Part shown: positions 48,395 to 58,700 of the stretch, in pieces
How the letters are laid out: every line of letters begins with the position of its first letter
Numbering within the stretch: position 1 is the first letter of the stretch
Source of the DNA: Nemertoderma westbladi
Taxonomy: Eukaryota; Xenacoelomorpha; Nemertodermatida; Nemertodermatidae
Assembly (NCBI GenBank): GCA_032718475.1
Contig: JAUCBJ010008391.1
Span: forward strand, 1 to 59,571
Direction: 5' to 3'
DNA length: 59,571 nt
The notes under the pieces: generated by a model
Database searches by the model: none
Seen by the model: only the letters and a program-made list of their open reading frames with translations
What the model was told of the DNA's origin: nothing
Translations under genes and position numbers: made by a program

Positions 48395-49773
48395 TAGATC
48401 CCATTATACCATTAACTCAACTCAAGAAGTTGATAATTCTAGGCTAATTATATATATTCGGTTCTCTTTGCGCATTCAAAATCATTAGCCATCTGGACAG
48501 ATTCATACAATTAAGTATCGCCTGTTCTGTTACTTTTGTGTCACAAAGACCAAAGTTGTGGCATTTATAGTTTATTGCCTAGGCAAGGAATTGATTGCAG
48601 CATTTAGTGTTTGTCAAGTTCGCTATTACTCCAGTAGGCTACAATATCTCAGAAGATCAATAAAAACTCCCACACACTGCGTGGTTAAGAGTCATATAAC
48701 CAAACCCCCATATGTTTCATTCATTTTGCAATCTACTAATAGTAGTTATACTATTCAAACTACTGCATAACAAATAAATATCCCAAGTGGTTATTAGCTT
48801 GCAGTTTTTGTTACGGGTGAAGAACTCCCAGAACCCCAAAATATAAATTATTTTATTCCAAAATTGTAACATTAATCAACGCCGTTAGTATTAACAGCGA
48901 GTTTTAATTTTGCACTTTACAACTTTAGAGGACACTACAGTATTGTATTGGCCTGTACAATTAGTATTGTATTTTTGTATTATTATTTATGTAATGTCTA
49001 ATGTCCCATTGGCGTGACTGTAATGTCACGCCGTCATGGTTATCACATAAACAATAGTTGATATTTATTATTAATTGCCTGACTGCCAGATTACCTACCG
49101 GTAGCTATTAATAACCTAGCCATAAACTATTAACATGGCTCCAAACGCCACCATAAATATAAGCTAACTTTTATTATAACATAATTTATGTCATTTTTAC
49201 ATTTATTTTATACAGCAACTAATTTAATTTGTGCAGTTTCTATCACTTATAATATATATATACAATCATTTCGTAATTGTGGTACAATTTTGGAATAAAA
49301 CTACATACACTTGTTGCAAAGTATTTTACAGTGTTCTGATACACGTGGCTTTATTTTTACTCACTCACTACGTTCGTTTGTGTAACATAGCCCTCAGATC
49401 ATCACACTGTAAAGTGCTACTTTACACACAAGTATGTAAATAGTTAATATTCCAAAATTGTAACATTGGGCTGTTATTATATTCTGGTATATTGAATCGT
49501 TGGATTGGTCTTCATCCATTGACTGAAGTGCTTCAAAGCGGTTTTGAACTTCTACTGTATAAGCATCCTTTACAGCATTGTCAGTCCTGAGTTTCTCCCA
49601 GTCTTAGTTGATTTTCTTGCTTGTCCTGGGTTTGCTGACTCTCAAACTGAGTCTGATCTCTGCAGTCACAATTCTGTGGTCCGAACCAATTAGGTTGAAC
49701 GAGCTGTATGCCTCGCAGTTGATCATGCTGTTTCTCCACTTTTTGTTTATAAGGATGTAAATCCAGTTGGCAA
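48395..49773. other. Intergenic stretch, nothing recognised
   Basis: A/T-rich and non-coding. The block TTCCAAAATTGTAACATT appears at about 48857 and 49452. Confidence 0.4.
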
Positions 49774-50564
49774 CGCGTCATTAGGTCCTTTGGTCGTTAG
49801 GTCCCGCGTCATTAGGTCCTGTGAGTGGTCGTTAGGTCCTGCGGCATTAGGTCCTGCGGCGTTAAGTCCTGCGTCATTAGGTCCTGCGACATTAGGTCTT
49901 CTATAATAGCGTCATTAGGTCCTTTGGTCGTTAGGTCCTGCGTCATTAGGTCCTCTGCGGCTTTGGCGATTGGGGGGTTTCCAGATTATTCAGTTTTTTT
50001 AATTTTTCATTTCACATTTCATTTTGTCATTTTTCATAGTTATAAAGTTAACGTTATGAGAAATATTTTCGACTAAAACAGGTCGAGCGCAACGAGGCTT
50101 GTAATGTTCTATGGTGACCACAGTGTCATCTTCAGTTCATCGTCAGTCTACGTTATGAAATATATTTTCGGATAAAACAGGACGAGTGCAACGAGGCTTG
50201 TAATGTTCTATGGTGACGAGTACTGCGTCCCTAAACCATTCTCCTAAACCAATTGACTAGCACAGTTCCCATGAGCACTGCTCATACGACCTACAAAAAT
50301 AGTTCACATAAATAGAAAAAAGTCCCCCCTCCCTCCCGCTCCCAAATAAACGCCCACTCAAAACTTGATTCAAATAGCCGCACTACTTTTATCTTCAACA
50401 TTACTAACACATATTTTCACATATGTTCAACAACATGTTCAACAACAACAACAACCGGTACCTGTCCTGCTGTCAGCCTGTTCACTGTACAGTTGTAGTG
50501 GAATACAGGACCTAACGACGCAGGCAGGCAGGACCTAACGACGCTCCACAGGACCTAACGTCGC
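49774..50564. mobile_element. Non-coding element with inverted arrays of TGCGTCATTAGGTCC
   Basis: The left array (49774-49954) has about ten units of GCGTCATTAGGTCC type. The right array (50507-50564) has the reverse complement AGGACCTAACGACGC. The inside has no gene, but a 65 base block (GTTATGA-AAATATTTTCG ... ATGTTCTATGGTGAC) is repeated at about 50053 and 50152. It resembles the element at 46631-48394 in its layout. Confidence 0.65.
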
Positions 50565-50656
50565 ACGATTTGAGAGATTGATTGGTGAGCTCGTGAAAGC
50601 TCGTGTATTTGCTAAATAATATACACTACTAAGTGAAACCGCACCATGCAAATATC

Positions 50657-50680
50657 AGCCCCCCCCCCCCCCCCCCCCCC
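50657..50680. repeat. Poly-C tract
   Basis: Twenty or more C residues (GGG on the other strand). Apparently a simple repeat. Confidence 0.9.
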
Positions 50681-50914
50681 ACGTACCTATTAATAATGGA
50701 ACATCTACTCTACCCTTCTGTAAATCCAACTCCGCCTGGTAATCCACACATACAAAGCATTGCTTGTGTGCATGGGAGGATTCCAAGATCAAATATTTTG
50801 GAGAAAATACATTTAATTTAATTTTTGTTGCTTTCATTATAAATATACGAACAGGTAAAAGTTATATTATAAAGGTTATATTTAAATTAATATATATATA
50901 TTTTAATTATATAT

Positions 50915-51494
50915 TTATTCTGAGTTGTAAGAGTCGATGACGATCCGTTTACATCTGCGTTTAAATTGAGCCAAGGAAGTTGATTGTTTAATTTCCTGAG
51001 GTAGGTCATTCCAAAGCGCTGGGGCTTGATATATGGCGGTATTTTGAGCATACGATGTTCTAAGCAAGGGCAAACGATAATTTGAGGCAGAACGTGTGGG
51101 ATAAGAGTGAATTTGTCTATTAAAAATAAATTTTGAGCTTAATTCAATTGGCAGTTTTATTAAAGATTTTCTGTGTTTAAAAATTAGAGTAACACACTGT
51201 AAACGATACATGTCTTCCAGCTTTGGAATGCATAGATGTTTAAATAATGCCTCGGTGTGAGCCTTATGTTTTTTGAGTAAAATTATTCGAATAATTTTCT
51301 TCTGTATTTTTATGAGAGGATCGATGGAATAGCCTGGTGAGCCCCACAGTATTAAACCAAACAACAGATATGGGCTAACTAGAGTATGGTACAATGTAAG
51401 CCGAATTTGTTCTGGAATAAAGTGTTTAATTTTGTTGATAATCCCAATGTTTTTAGAAGTTTTTGAACGTATGTATTTTATGTGAGTTTGCCAT
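50915..51494 (-). pseudogene. LINE ORF2 C-terminal part, out of frame
   Basis: It encodes the end of the LINE ORF2: LTLYHTLVSPYLLFGLILWG, then PTRSASNYRLPLLRT and ALWNDLPQEIKQS, typical of the C-terminus after the reverse transcriptase. It is shifted by one base relative to ORF2 at 51495, near 51510. Stop TAA is at 50915. Confidence 0.8.
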
Positions 51495-54245
51495 TTAAGA
51501 TTGATTATCTGTAATCATAATACCTAAAAATTTTGTGGATTTCACTTGTGAAACCTCAGTACCTAGCATTTGAATCGCTGGGACAGTTTGATCTTTAGGT
51601 CGTTTCAATTTAAATATCATAAAATTAGTTTTGTCAAGATTTAATGTGAGTTTGTTTATTGATAGCCAGTTACAAACATGTATTAACTCGACGTTTAGGG
51701 TACTAATCATTTGAGCAATATTTTTTCCTGACATAAAAATATTCGTATCGTCTGCAAATAGTATAAATTGTAATAGTTTAGAACATTGCACAATGTCATT
51801 AATATATATGAGAAACAAAATTGGGCCCAAAATGGATCCCTGGGGTACACCTATGGTGATAGGTCGAAGTGAGGATGCATTCGCACCATATTGAACGTAT
51901 TGGTATCTGTTGCAGAGATAATTTTTGAACCATTCGAGAGGTGTACCCCGAATTCCATAATGTTCCAATTTTTGACATAGTATGTTATGGTCGACGGTAT
52001 CGAAAGCTTTAGATAGGTCTAAAAAAATTCCTATTGTCATTTGGGAGTTTTCTACAGCGTCTGATAGTTCGCTGAAAAGCAAAGATAGTGCTATATCTGG
52101 CGAACGCCCTCTTTGAAACCCAAATTGACGAGATGTTATTATTTTGTATTTTTCTAAATATGATATTAATTGGTTATAAACACACTTTTCAATAAGTTTT
52201 GAACAGAAGGGTAGGACACTAACAGGTCTATAATTTATCACGAATTTTTTATTTTTTGCTTTGTAGATAGGAGTAATTTTTGCTATTTTCATAGCTCTAG
52301 GAACAATTCCAGTTTCCAAAGATAAGTTAATTATGTGTAGCAAAGGGTCAGTGATATGATTAAATACCGATTTTATTATAGATGGATTTATGAGATCAGG
52401 TCCAATTGCTTGTTTATTAGCTAAGGAGGAAACTATATTGTTGAGTTCATCTTTTGAAATTTTTGAGAGAAACATTGATGTGCATTGCCCACCTGGTAGG
52501 TATTTGTAAATCGATTCATTGGTTGAAGGTATTTTTGCTGCTAGTTGTTGCCCAAATGACGAGTAGTGCTCATTGAATCCGTTTGCAATCTCAGTGCCAT
52601 CTTCCACAAGTCTATTTTTTATAAGGAACGATGAGGTGTATTGTGATTTTCTTTTATGGGAGGGAATTAGCGACTTTATTACACCCCAAGTTTTACTAAT
52701 ATTACCCTTAAATTTTTCGAACAGATCGCTAAAGTATAATTTTTTTGCGTTACGGATTACTGTAGTTAGATTATTTTTATATTTTATAAAAGTATCTTTA
52801 GTGTCCTGTGTTTTATATTTGAGAAAAGTGGAGTAAAGCTTGTGTTTTGTGCGGATTGAACTAAAAACAGATTCACTTATCCATGGTTTAACAGGATTTA
52901 TAATACGTATTTTCTTAAGTGGAAAGTGTTGATTATAAAGTTCCTGATAAATCGATATGAAGTTATCGTAAGCGGTATCTGGATTGTCAGAATCCATAAC
53001 GTGCTTCCACCCCACCTTAGTTACATTCTGAATAGCTTCTTTGAAGTGGGTAGTGTTCGATTTTGAATGGTCACGTCGATAGTAAAACTTCGGGGTGGTA
53101 GCGCGAATAGAATTTGGAATGTCACAAAACGTTATGATAGGTAAATGATCTGAAATATTGGCTAACAAGATTCCAGTATATTTAATGGTAGTGTAGTCAT
53201 TAGTTAAAATATTATCAATTGAGGTTGCAGTGTGATCCGTAATTCGTGTTGGTTTGTTAACTAGTGGAACGAAAAATGTTTGATTTAATAACTCAATGAA
53301 ATTTTGCGCCTCTGCGCAATCATTTGCGTGTAGGATATTAATGTTAAAATCTCCACTTAAATAGCATAGTTTCCCTTCATTATTTATTTTTTCAAGGTCT
53401 ATTTTTAGCAGCTCCAAAAATGCCTGGATATCTGTATTTGGGGGACGATATATATTTCCAAAAATTACATTTTTATTGTTTTCTCTACTCCATTCAACAA
53501 AAATTGTCTCATATAAACCGCTCCTAAAAGATCCTAAGTCGTGTCGTATATCACACTCAAGGTCGTCACGGACGTATATACCGGCACCCCCACCTACAGT
53601 ATCTTTTCGAAAATTGTAGAAAAAATTATAGTTTTTCAAAGGAAACAAGTCGTGATTTTGTTCGGTTTGCCATGTTTCACTCAGGCCTATAACCGCTGGT
53701 TGAATATGTAAACACAGCAATAATTGTTCAAGTTCTTCTAAATTTTTATTTAAACTTCTTATATTAGCCTGCATTATAGCAAATGATTGCTCCGCCTTAC
53801 AACCAATTTCGGATGGATTTTTGTAATATTTACATTTTGGAATGAAGTTATTGAAAAAATTTGCATCAGGATCAGATCCAGGTTCATTAAATATTGAATC
53901 ATCATCGTCCAAGAAATTTATGAATTTATTATCTAAGAGATCAAGATTCACCACAGATGGTAAACGGAAGTCAGATATAGTTAAAATATATTCTTCGTAA
54001 TTTTCGATTTTTTGGAACGGCAGGGAATTCTCTATACAACTAAGACATAACCAATGTTCTAAGTTCCTAAAATAATTATAGTCTGTTCGTTTCACACCCG
54101 GTAAACATTTGATGTGACATATGTGTGAGCAAAATGCACACTGTATATCAGCAACATTTTTATTAATTATTCGACAACAGAAGGAACATTTTTTTCCGGT
54201 CATATAAAGAAATTTAAAAGTAGCAGAGTTGGACTTACAGTTCAA
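51495..54245 (-). CDS. LINE ORF2: zinc finger, endonuclease, reverse transcriptase
   Basis: 916 residues. A PHD-like finger lies at about 20-70 (CSFC, CAFC-H-C, W-C-SC). The endonuclease spans about 155-375, with N161, E190, D299 and a final SDH (365-367). The reverse transcriptase spans about 645-880, with a GVPQGSILGPILF motif (799-811), D743 in LDLSKAFD and FADD (830-833). All catalytic motifs are intact. It nicks DNA and copies its own RNA into the chromosome. The protein stops early because of a frameshift near 51510, so the normal C-terminus is lost. Otherwise it looks functional. Confidence 0.9.
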   Translation of the reverse strand: MNCKSNSATFKFLYMTGKKCSFCCRIINKNVADIQCAFCSHICHIKCLPGVKRTDYNYFRNLEHWLCLSCIENSLPFQKIENYEEYILTISDFRLPSVVNLDLLDNKFINFLDDDDSIFNEPGSDPDANFFNNFIPKCKYYKNPSEIGCKAEQSFAIMQANIRSLNKNLEELEQLLLCLHIQPAVIGLSETWQTEQNHDLFPLKNYNFFYNFRKDTVGGGAGIYVRDDLECDIRHDLGSFRSGLYETIFVEWSRENNKNVIFGNIYRPPNTDIQAFLELLKIDLEKINNEGKLCYLSGDFNINILHANDCAEAQNFIELLNQTFFVPLVNKPTRITDHTATSIDNILTNDYTTIKYTGILLANISDHLPIITFCDIPNSIRATTPKFYYRRDHSKSNTTHFKEAIQNVTKVGWKHVMDSDNPDTAYDNFISIYQELYNQHFPLKKIRIINPVKPWISESVFSSIRTKHKLYSTFLKYKTQDTKDTFIKYKNNLTTVIRNAKKLYFSDLFEKFKGNISKTWGVIKSLIPSHKRKSQYTSSFLIKNRLVEDGTEIANGFNEHYSSFGQQLAAKIPSTNESIYKYLPGGQCTSMFLSKISKDELNNIVSSLANKQAIGPDLINPSIIKSVFNHITDPLLHIINLSLETGIVPRAMKIAKITPIYKAKNKKFVINYRPVSVLPFCSKLIEKCVYNQLISYLEKYKIITSRQFGFQRGRSPDIALSLLFSELSDAVENSQMTIGIFLDLSKAFDTVDHNILCQKLEHYGIRGTPLEWFKNYLCNRYQYVQYGANASSLRPITIGVPQGSILGPILFLIYINDIVQCSKLLQFILFADDTNIFMSGKNIAQMISTLNVELIHVCNWLSINKLTLNLDKTNFMIFKLKRPKDQTVPAIQMLGTEVSQVKSTKFLGIMITDNQS

Positions 54246-54597
54246 AATAAAACTATCTTACTTACTTCCTAAATAAGTTTATTCTATACCTATGCTACTA
54301 GACTAAATCCTAATGATCTAGCCGCGACCTATAAATGCCCCCTTGAACCCAATCCTCACCCAATTGTCAGTATATCCCCTTCACCTGACCCTCACAGATA
54401 TATATATCACTACGTAGGTCTTATGCGATATAGTATGGCGTAGCTAACTAAATAGGATGCAGTTTTAAGCGGAAGTAGAAGCTTAATGTCCCTAGCCCAA
54501 TCTTTCCTATCCTAGTATAATATTTAACTAGCATTTGTATATAATTCTAATCTAAGAGATAAATATTTCAAAAATTGACTTTTTATATAATATTGAT

Positions 54598-55680
54598 TTA
54601 TTTGAATCCGAGAAATGTATTCTCGCCATCACTTAGATCCACGAATTGCTCTCTCCTTATTGACGCACTGATAATGTTGACACTATTCTCAACATCATTG
54701 TCACCCTTAGAGGAAACGAGATTCTCTGGCCGTGCGGTTTTCTGGTTTCGTGTTCCTGCTGTTACTGCCTCGTGAATATTGGGTTGTTTGCTCGACGCAA
54801 TATCCGATTTTCGTTTCAGATGTTTCACTTTCCGACTATGAGCATTCTTCTCCTCTGTACTGATGTCTTTGACTAGCCTCAGATCGTTGATATCATCGAT
54901 TGGTGTTGCGTATCCAGAAAGACCGATAGCAAATAGACGGCCATCCCTCGACCAACCAACCCCTTTTTCCCTTATTTTCTTCAGCGCATCGTAGCGGCGT
55001 TTAGTGAGCGACTCGGTTATGAACTTCCCAGTAGAACGCAGCTTAAATGCAGAACGCAATACCATAGACCGACACCGGTATCGCACAAATTTTATAAATA
55101 TAGCAGGATTCGAATCCTGGCGTGTATCAACAGGTAACCGGTGGCAGCGATCAATATCTTCCTCCGAAATCGGAACCTCCATGTCCTCATTGATGAATTT
55201 GAGGACAACATGAACGGTGTCGTCTTCGTTTTTCTCAGATTTTCGATCAAGAGGGATTCCGTGTAGGAGTAAACAATTAGTGCGTGAGAACTGTTCGATC
55301 CTATCTTGTTCAAGTTGAATATCTTTCATCATAACCTTAGCTTCCTTTAGATTTTGTAATAATAGTTGAAGTTTGTCATGCATTTGGTTAATTTCGTAGT
55401 CGATTAGAGTCTTAATTGAGTTGACAAGAGATTTCCGTTCCTTGGAGGATAGAAGATTGTTTGTTCGATCTTCATTGTGGCTGGCTGATTCTCCTTGTTG
55501 ATCCTCTACTTCTACTCTTGGCGATTGCATTAGATGACGATCAATTTCATCGTTTATCTGTTTGCCGATACTGTTGGCCATTCCAGATAGTGAGGATTCA
55601 AATGCGGATAAACGTTCTTCCTGATTTTCGATGAAAGAGTGGACGTTCAGAGATTTATTGCTTTGGCGTTTTTTTGGCAT
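54598..55680 (-). CDS. LINE ORF1, RNA-binding protein
   Basis: 360 residues. A coiled-coil-like region (about 85-135) is followed by an RNA-recognition-like core with NCLLLHGIPLD, IDRCHRLP and AIFIKFVRYRCR, then a C-terminal domain with RYDALKKIREKG. This layout matches L1-type ORF1 proteins that form trimers and bind LINE RNA. It starts with MPKKRQ at 55680. No breaks are seen. Confidence 0.85.
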   Translation of the reverse strand: MPKKRQSNKSLNVHSFIENQEERLSAFESSLSGMANSIGKQINDEIDRHLMQSPRVEVEDQQGESASHNEDRTNNLLSSKERKSLVNSIKTLIDYEINQMHDKLQLLLQNLKEAKVMMKDIQLEQDRIEQFSRTNCLLLHGIPLDRKSEKNEDDTVHVVLKFINEDMEVPISEEDIDRCHRLPVDTRQDSNPAIFIKFVRYRCRSMVLRSAFKLRSTGKFITESLTKRRYDALKKIREKGVGWSRDGRLFAIGLSGYATPIDDINDLRLVKDISTEEKNAHSRKVKHLKRKSDIASSKQPNIHEAVTAGTRNQKTARPENLVSSKGDNDVENSVNIISASIRREQFVDLSDGENTFLGFK

Positions 55681-55761
55681 GTTGGAAGTTGGCGGAGTTT
55701 TCGAGCAATCCTTGTATTTTCCTATCTCAACAGTCTGCTAGTTGACTAATAAATTGTATAA

Positions 55762-58700
55762 ATTGGGCCTAGGTATAAGCTTCTACGTACATATGTTCAC
55801 GTACATGATACAGTATACAGTATCCAGTCCAGTCAGCAATTAAACGTCACCACACCTGACGTAATTGAGACTATTAGTGCCCCTACCACACAGACAGTAG
55901 GTATCGTCCCTGCTTCTGGGTTTATAGTTGAGGGTGCTGCTCGACACCCTGATGATGAAATCCCTGATGATGAAATCCCTGATGCTGACAGCAGTGACGA
56001 TAGTAACACATCCTTGAGGCATCCTACAATTAATAAAAGTGCAGGTGGTTACATGGGTAAGGTAACCAAGGCGACAAATAAATTAACCAAATGCCTAGAC
56101 AGTGGATCCTATGACCCGGCAGATTTAGCCAGAATGCTAGATGAATATGATCAGCTGTTACACCTGCAAACAATCAATTTACAGAAGTTGGTGAGTATAG
56201 CGACCAAAGAGAGACAGTTTAAAACTCTGACATCCCTATATGATAAGTTGCAGGTAATTCGTAACCATTTCATAGATATGAATAAGCGTATAAATGTGCT
56301 TAGAGTAAATTATCGCGCTAGTTTGGAGGAGGGACCCGAAACCGAAACATTTGACTCTGAAGATATTGAGCTAAATGAATGGTTTCAGGGTTTCAAGGGT
56401 AAGTTGGAGATATATCTTCATAAGAAGGGAGTGGTAGTACCTGGACTACCATTACCAACAAAGGAGAACGAAAAATCAGGTAAGATAACTGCTCATGTAG
56501 ATGATAGTGTACCATCTCAATTAAGTGGAAGGTGGTATCGACATAGCGAGTCAGTAAGTTCGCAGTCAATAACTGCATCGCAGATGGACACAGTTAGAAG
56601 GTTAAGCGAAGATGGTCGCCGAGCCGAGATGGAGAAGTTACATTTTGAACAGAGCGAAGTGATACGAATAAGCACCGAGCTCGCGGAAGCTGAGTTGCAG
56701 ACGATCACCCAAGATATTTCGCGCTTAAGTTTAGCAGGAGGCAGTAATATTTTGGACACCACAACTCGAGATGAAGCCACCAGGCGGGAGAGGGAAGCGA
56801 ATGATCGTTTGCTAGAAATCGAGTGCGAAAGTGCCGAACGCGAGGCTCAACGCGCCCGAGCGGAAGCCAAAATTGAACACGCCAGGGCAGAGGCGGAACG
56901 TACCAAGGCGGATAAACTTGCAGCCATCGAACGGAGACGAATTGAGCGTGACACCAATGCTCAATTACAGCGTATTGCTGATGAGAATAAACGTCACGCA
57001 CATGAACGGGAGATTGCCCGCCAAAGATTAGAGTTGAAGGAAAAACAAGAGGCATTGATAATCGATCAACATCGAAAATTAGGGGAGCAGGAGCGCCACC
57101 GCAAAGCGAATGAGTTAGAGGATAATCGCCGTCGCATAGCCATGCAGTTAGAAGAAGCCAAGACAGCTCTTCGATGTCAGCGCGCCGAGTCATTGTTAAG
57201 TGGGATAGACCATGTTGCATCTTCCATAGAACGATACAATCAAACTCACGATAAGAAGGGAATGGAATCTAAAGTCCATTTTATTGAATCTTTTCATCGC
57301 CAGTTTGCAGGGAAGGGCTGGGTTAACCCAGAAGACGATTCTCCACCCAGCGTAATTTTGGAGCAACGACAGACCAGTGGGTCTGCGAGGATATTGAACT
57401 CCACCAATAGTAAGTGGCCTGACTACCCGCAACACCCTCGTGACCCCAAACACATGGACCATTTATCTCCACACCATTTGTTAGGTTGTAAGTGCATAGA
57501 ATGCCAGCACATTTCACCCATTATAAGGGGCATTATAAATCCGGCAGATAATGGTGAGTCACGCGAGAATTTTAGGATGAAGGAGGACGAACAATTGGTG
57601 GATTGGGACTATTCCCATGATAACCGTAACTTTAGACCGAACGAAACAACAGAACAACGTCAAGTTGGAATGTATCAATTACAACAAGCCATCCAAGAAG
57701 GCAACCAGAGGATGATGCAAGAGGTAAGAGACATTAAAGATCAGGTTCAACATATTGAAGGTAAAGTAAATCAAGAGTTTGAGTCTGTAAAGTGGTCGGT
57801 TCAGGAAGTGCAGGATAAAGTAGATAGTACTCAAAGAGAGCGTGAAAGGGTAGATATTCACACTCGAGAATTATCCGAGAATCTCCCTGAAGTAAACCCA
57901 ATCACACTACTAAAATCCAAGGTTCAATTTCAAGCGATGGAATGTAACACAGATTCGGAGGAAGTATATGATCCTTCATCGACTGCAAAAGGAATGTATC
58001 CGGGATCGAGACCACACTTTCAATCTAGAATATTTAAACCCGGCATGAAGTTGAACCAACAACCAAGAAATATTCGAGGTTCTTCAAATGTAGAAGGGAG
58101 TGGCTCAACGCCAGTAACAGTGATCGCATCAGAGTTATCTAAATTTGGTGCGAGACAGAGTCTCCCTCCACAGCAACCACCTTGTTTCACTGGATTACCG
58201 AAACACTGGAGAAGTTTCATTCATTATATAGATTCCTGTGTAGCGTCACAGGATTTTACATCACATGAGAAATTTTGTTATCTATACCAATTCTTAAAAG
58301 GGGAACCCAAGGAACTAGTAAGTACATTTGTGGGAGACGATAATGCCTTTGAATCTGCCTATGAGCGGTTAGTAACCACCTATGGTGGTAATGTTAGAAT
58401 GGCTCGCTCAGTAGTTGAAGAATTGACAAAGGGAAATCCAGCCGTAACACCCATAGAAGTAGTGAAACTAGCCGATGCTATAAAATCAGCAATCAAGATT
58501 TTGCCAATATATGGGTGTGAGCATTACGGATCCAGACCGGATATTCTACGAGACATTATGAAACGACTTACACTGCGCCATAGGCGAAAGGTAAGGGGCC
58601 TAGAAAGCCGAGTAGAAGCTAGGGGGGAATCACTATCTATTAAACATATTTACGATGTAATATCAGCAGAAGGTGAGGCCGAGTTGAGGTCTAATTACCC

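Larger units (their letters stand above)
50900..55700 (-). mobile_element. CR1-like LINE, nearly complete
   Basis: Two genes on the minus strand: ORF1 (54598-55680) and ORF2 (51495-54245 plus its continuation to 50915), separated by 352 bases. The ORF2 N-terminal PHD-like zinc finger, the AP-type endonuclease and the reverse transcriptase suit CR1 and its relatives. A single frameshift near 51510 separates the ORF2 end. The 3' end is in a TA-rich tract near 50900. I cannot place its target duplication. Confidence 0.85.

Noticed and set aside
56393-58220. Minus-strand open frames in the second BEL element
   Set aside because: The plus strand is open throughout with zinc knuckles and capsid-like sequence. 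The minus frames are shadows.
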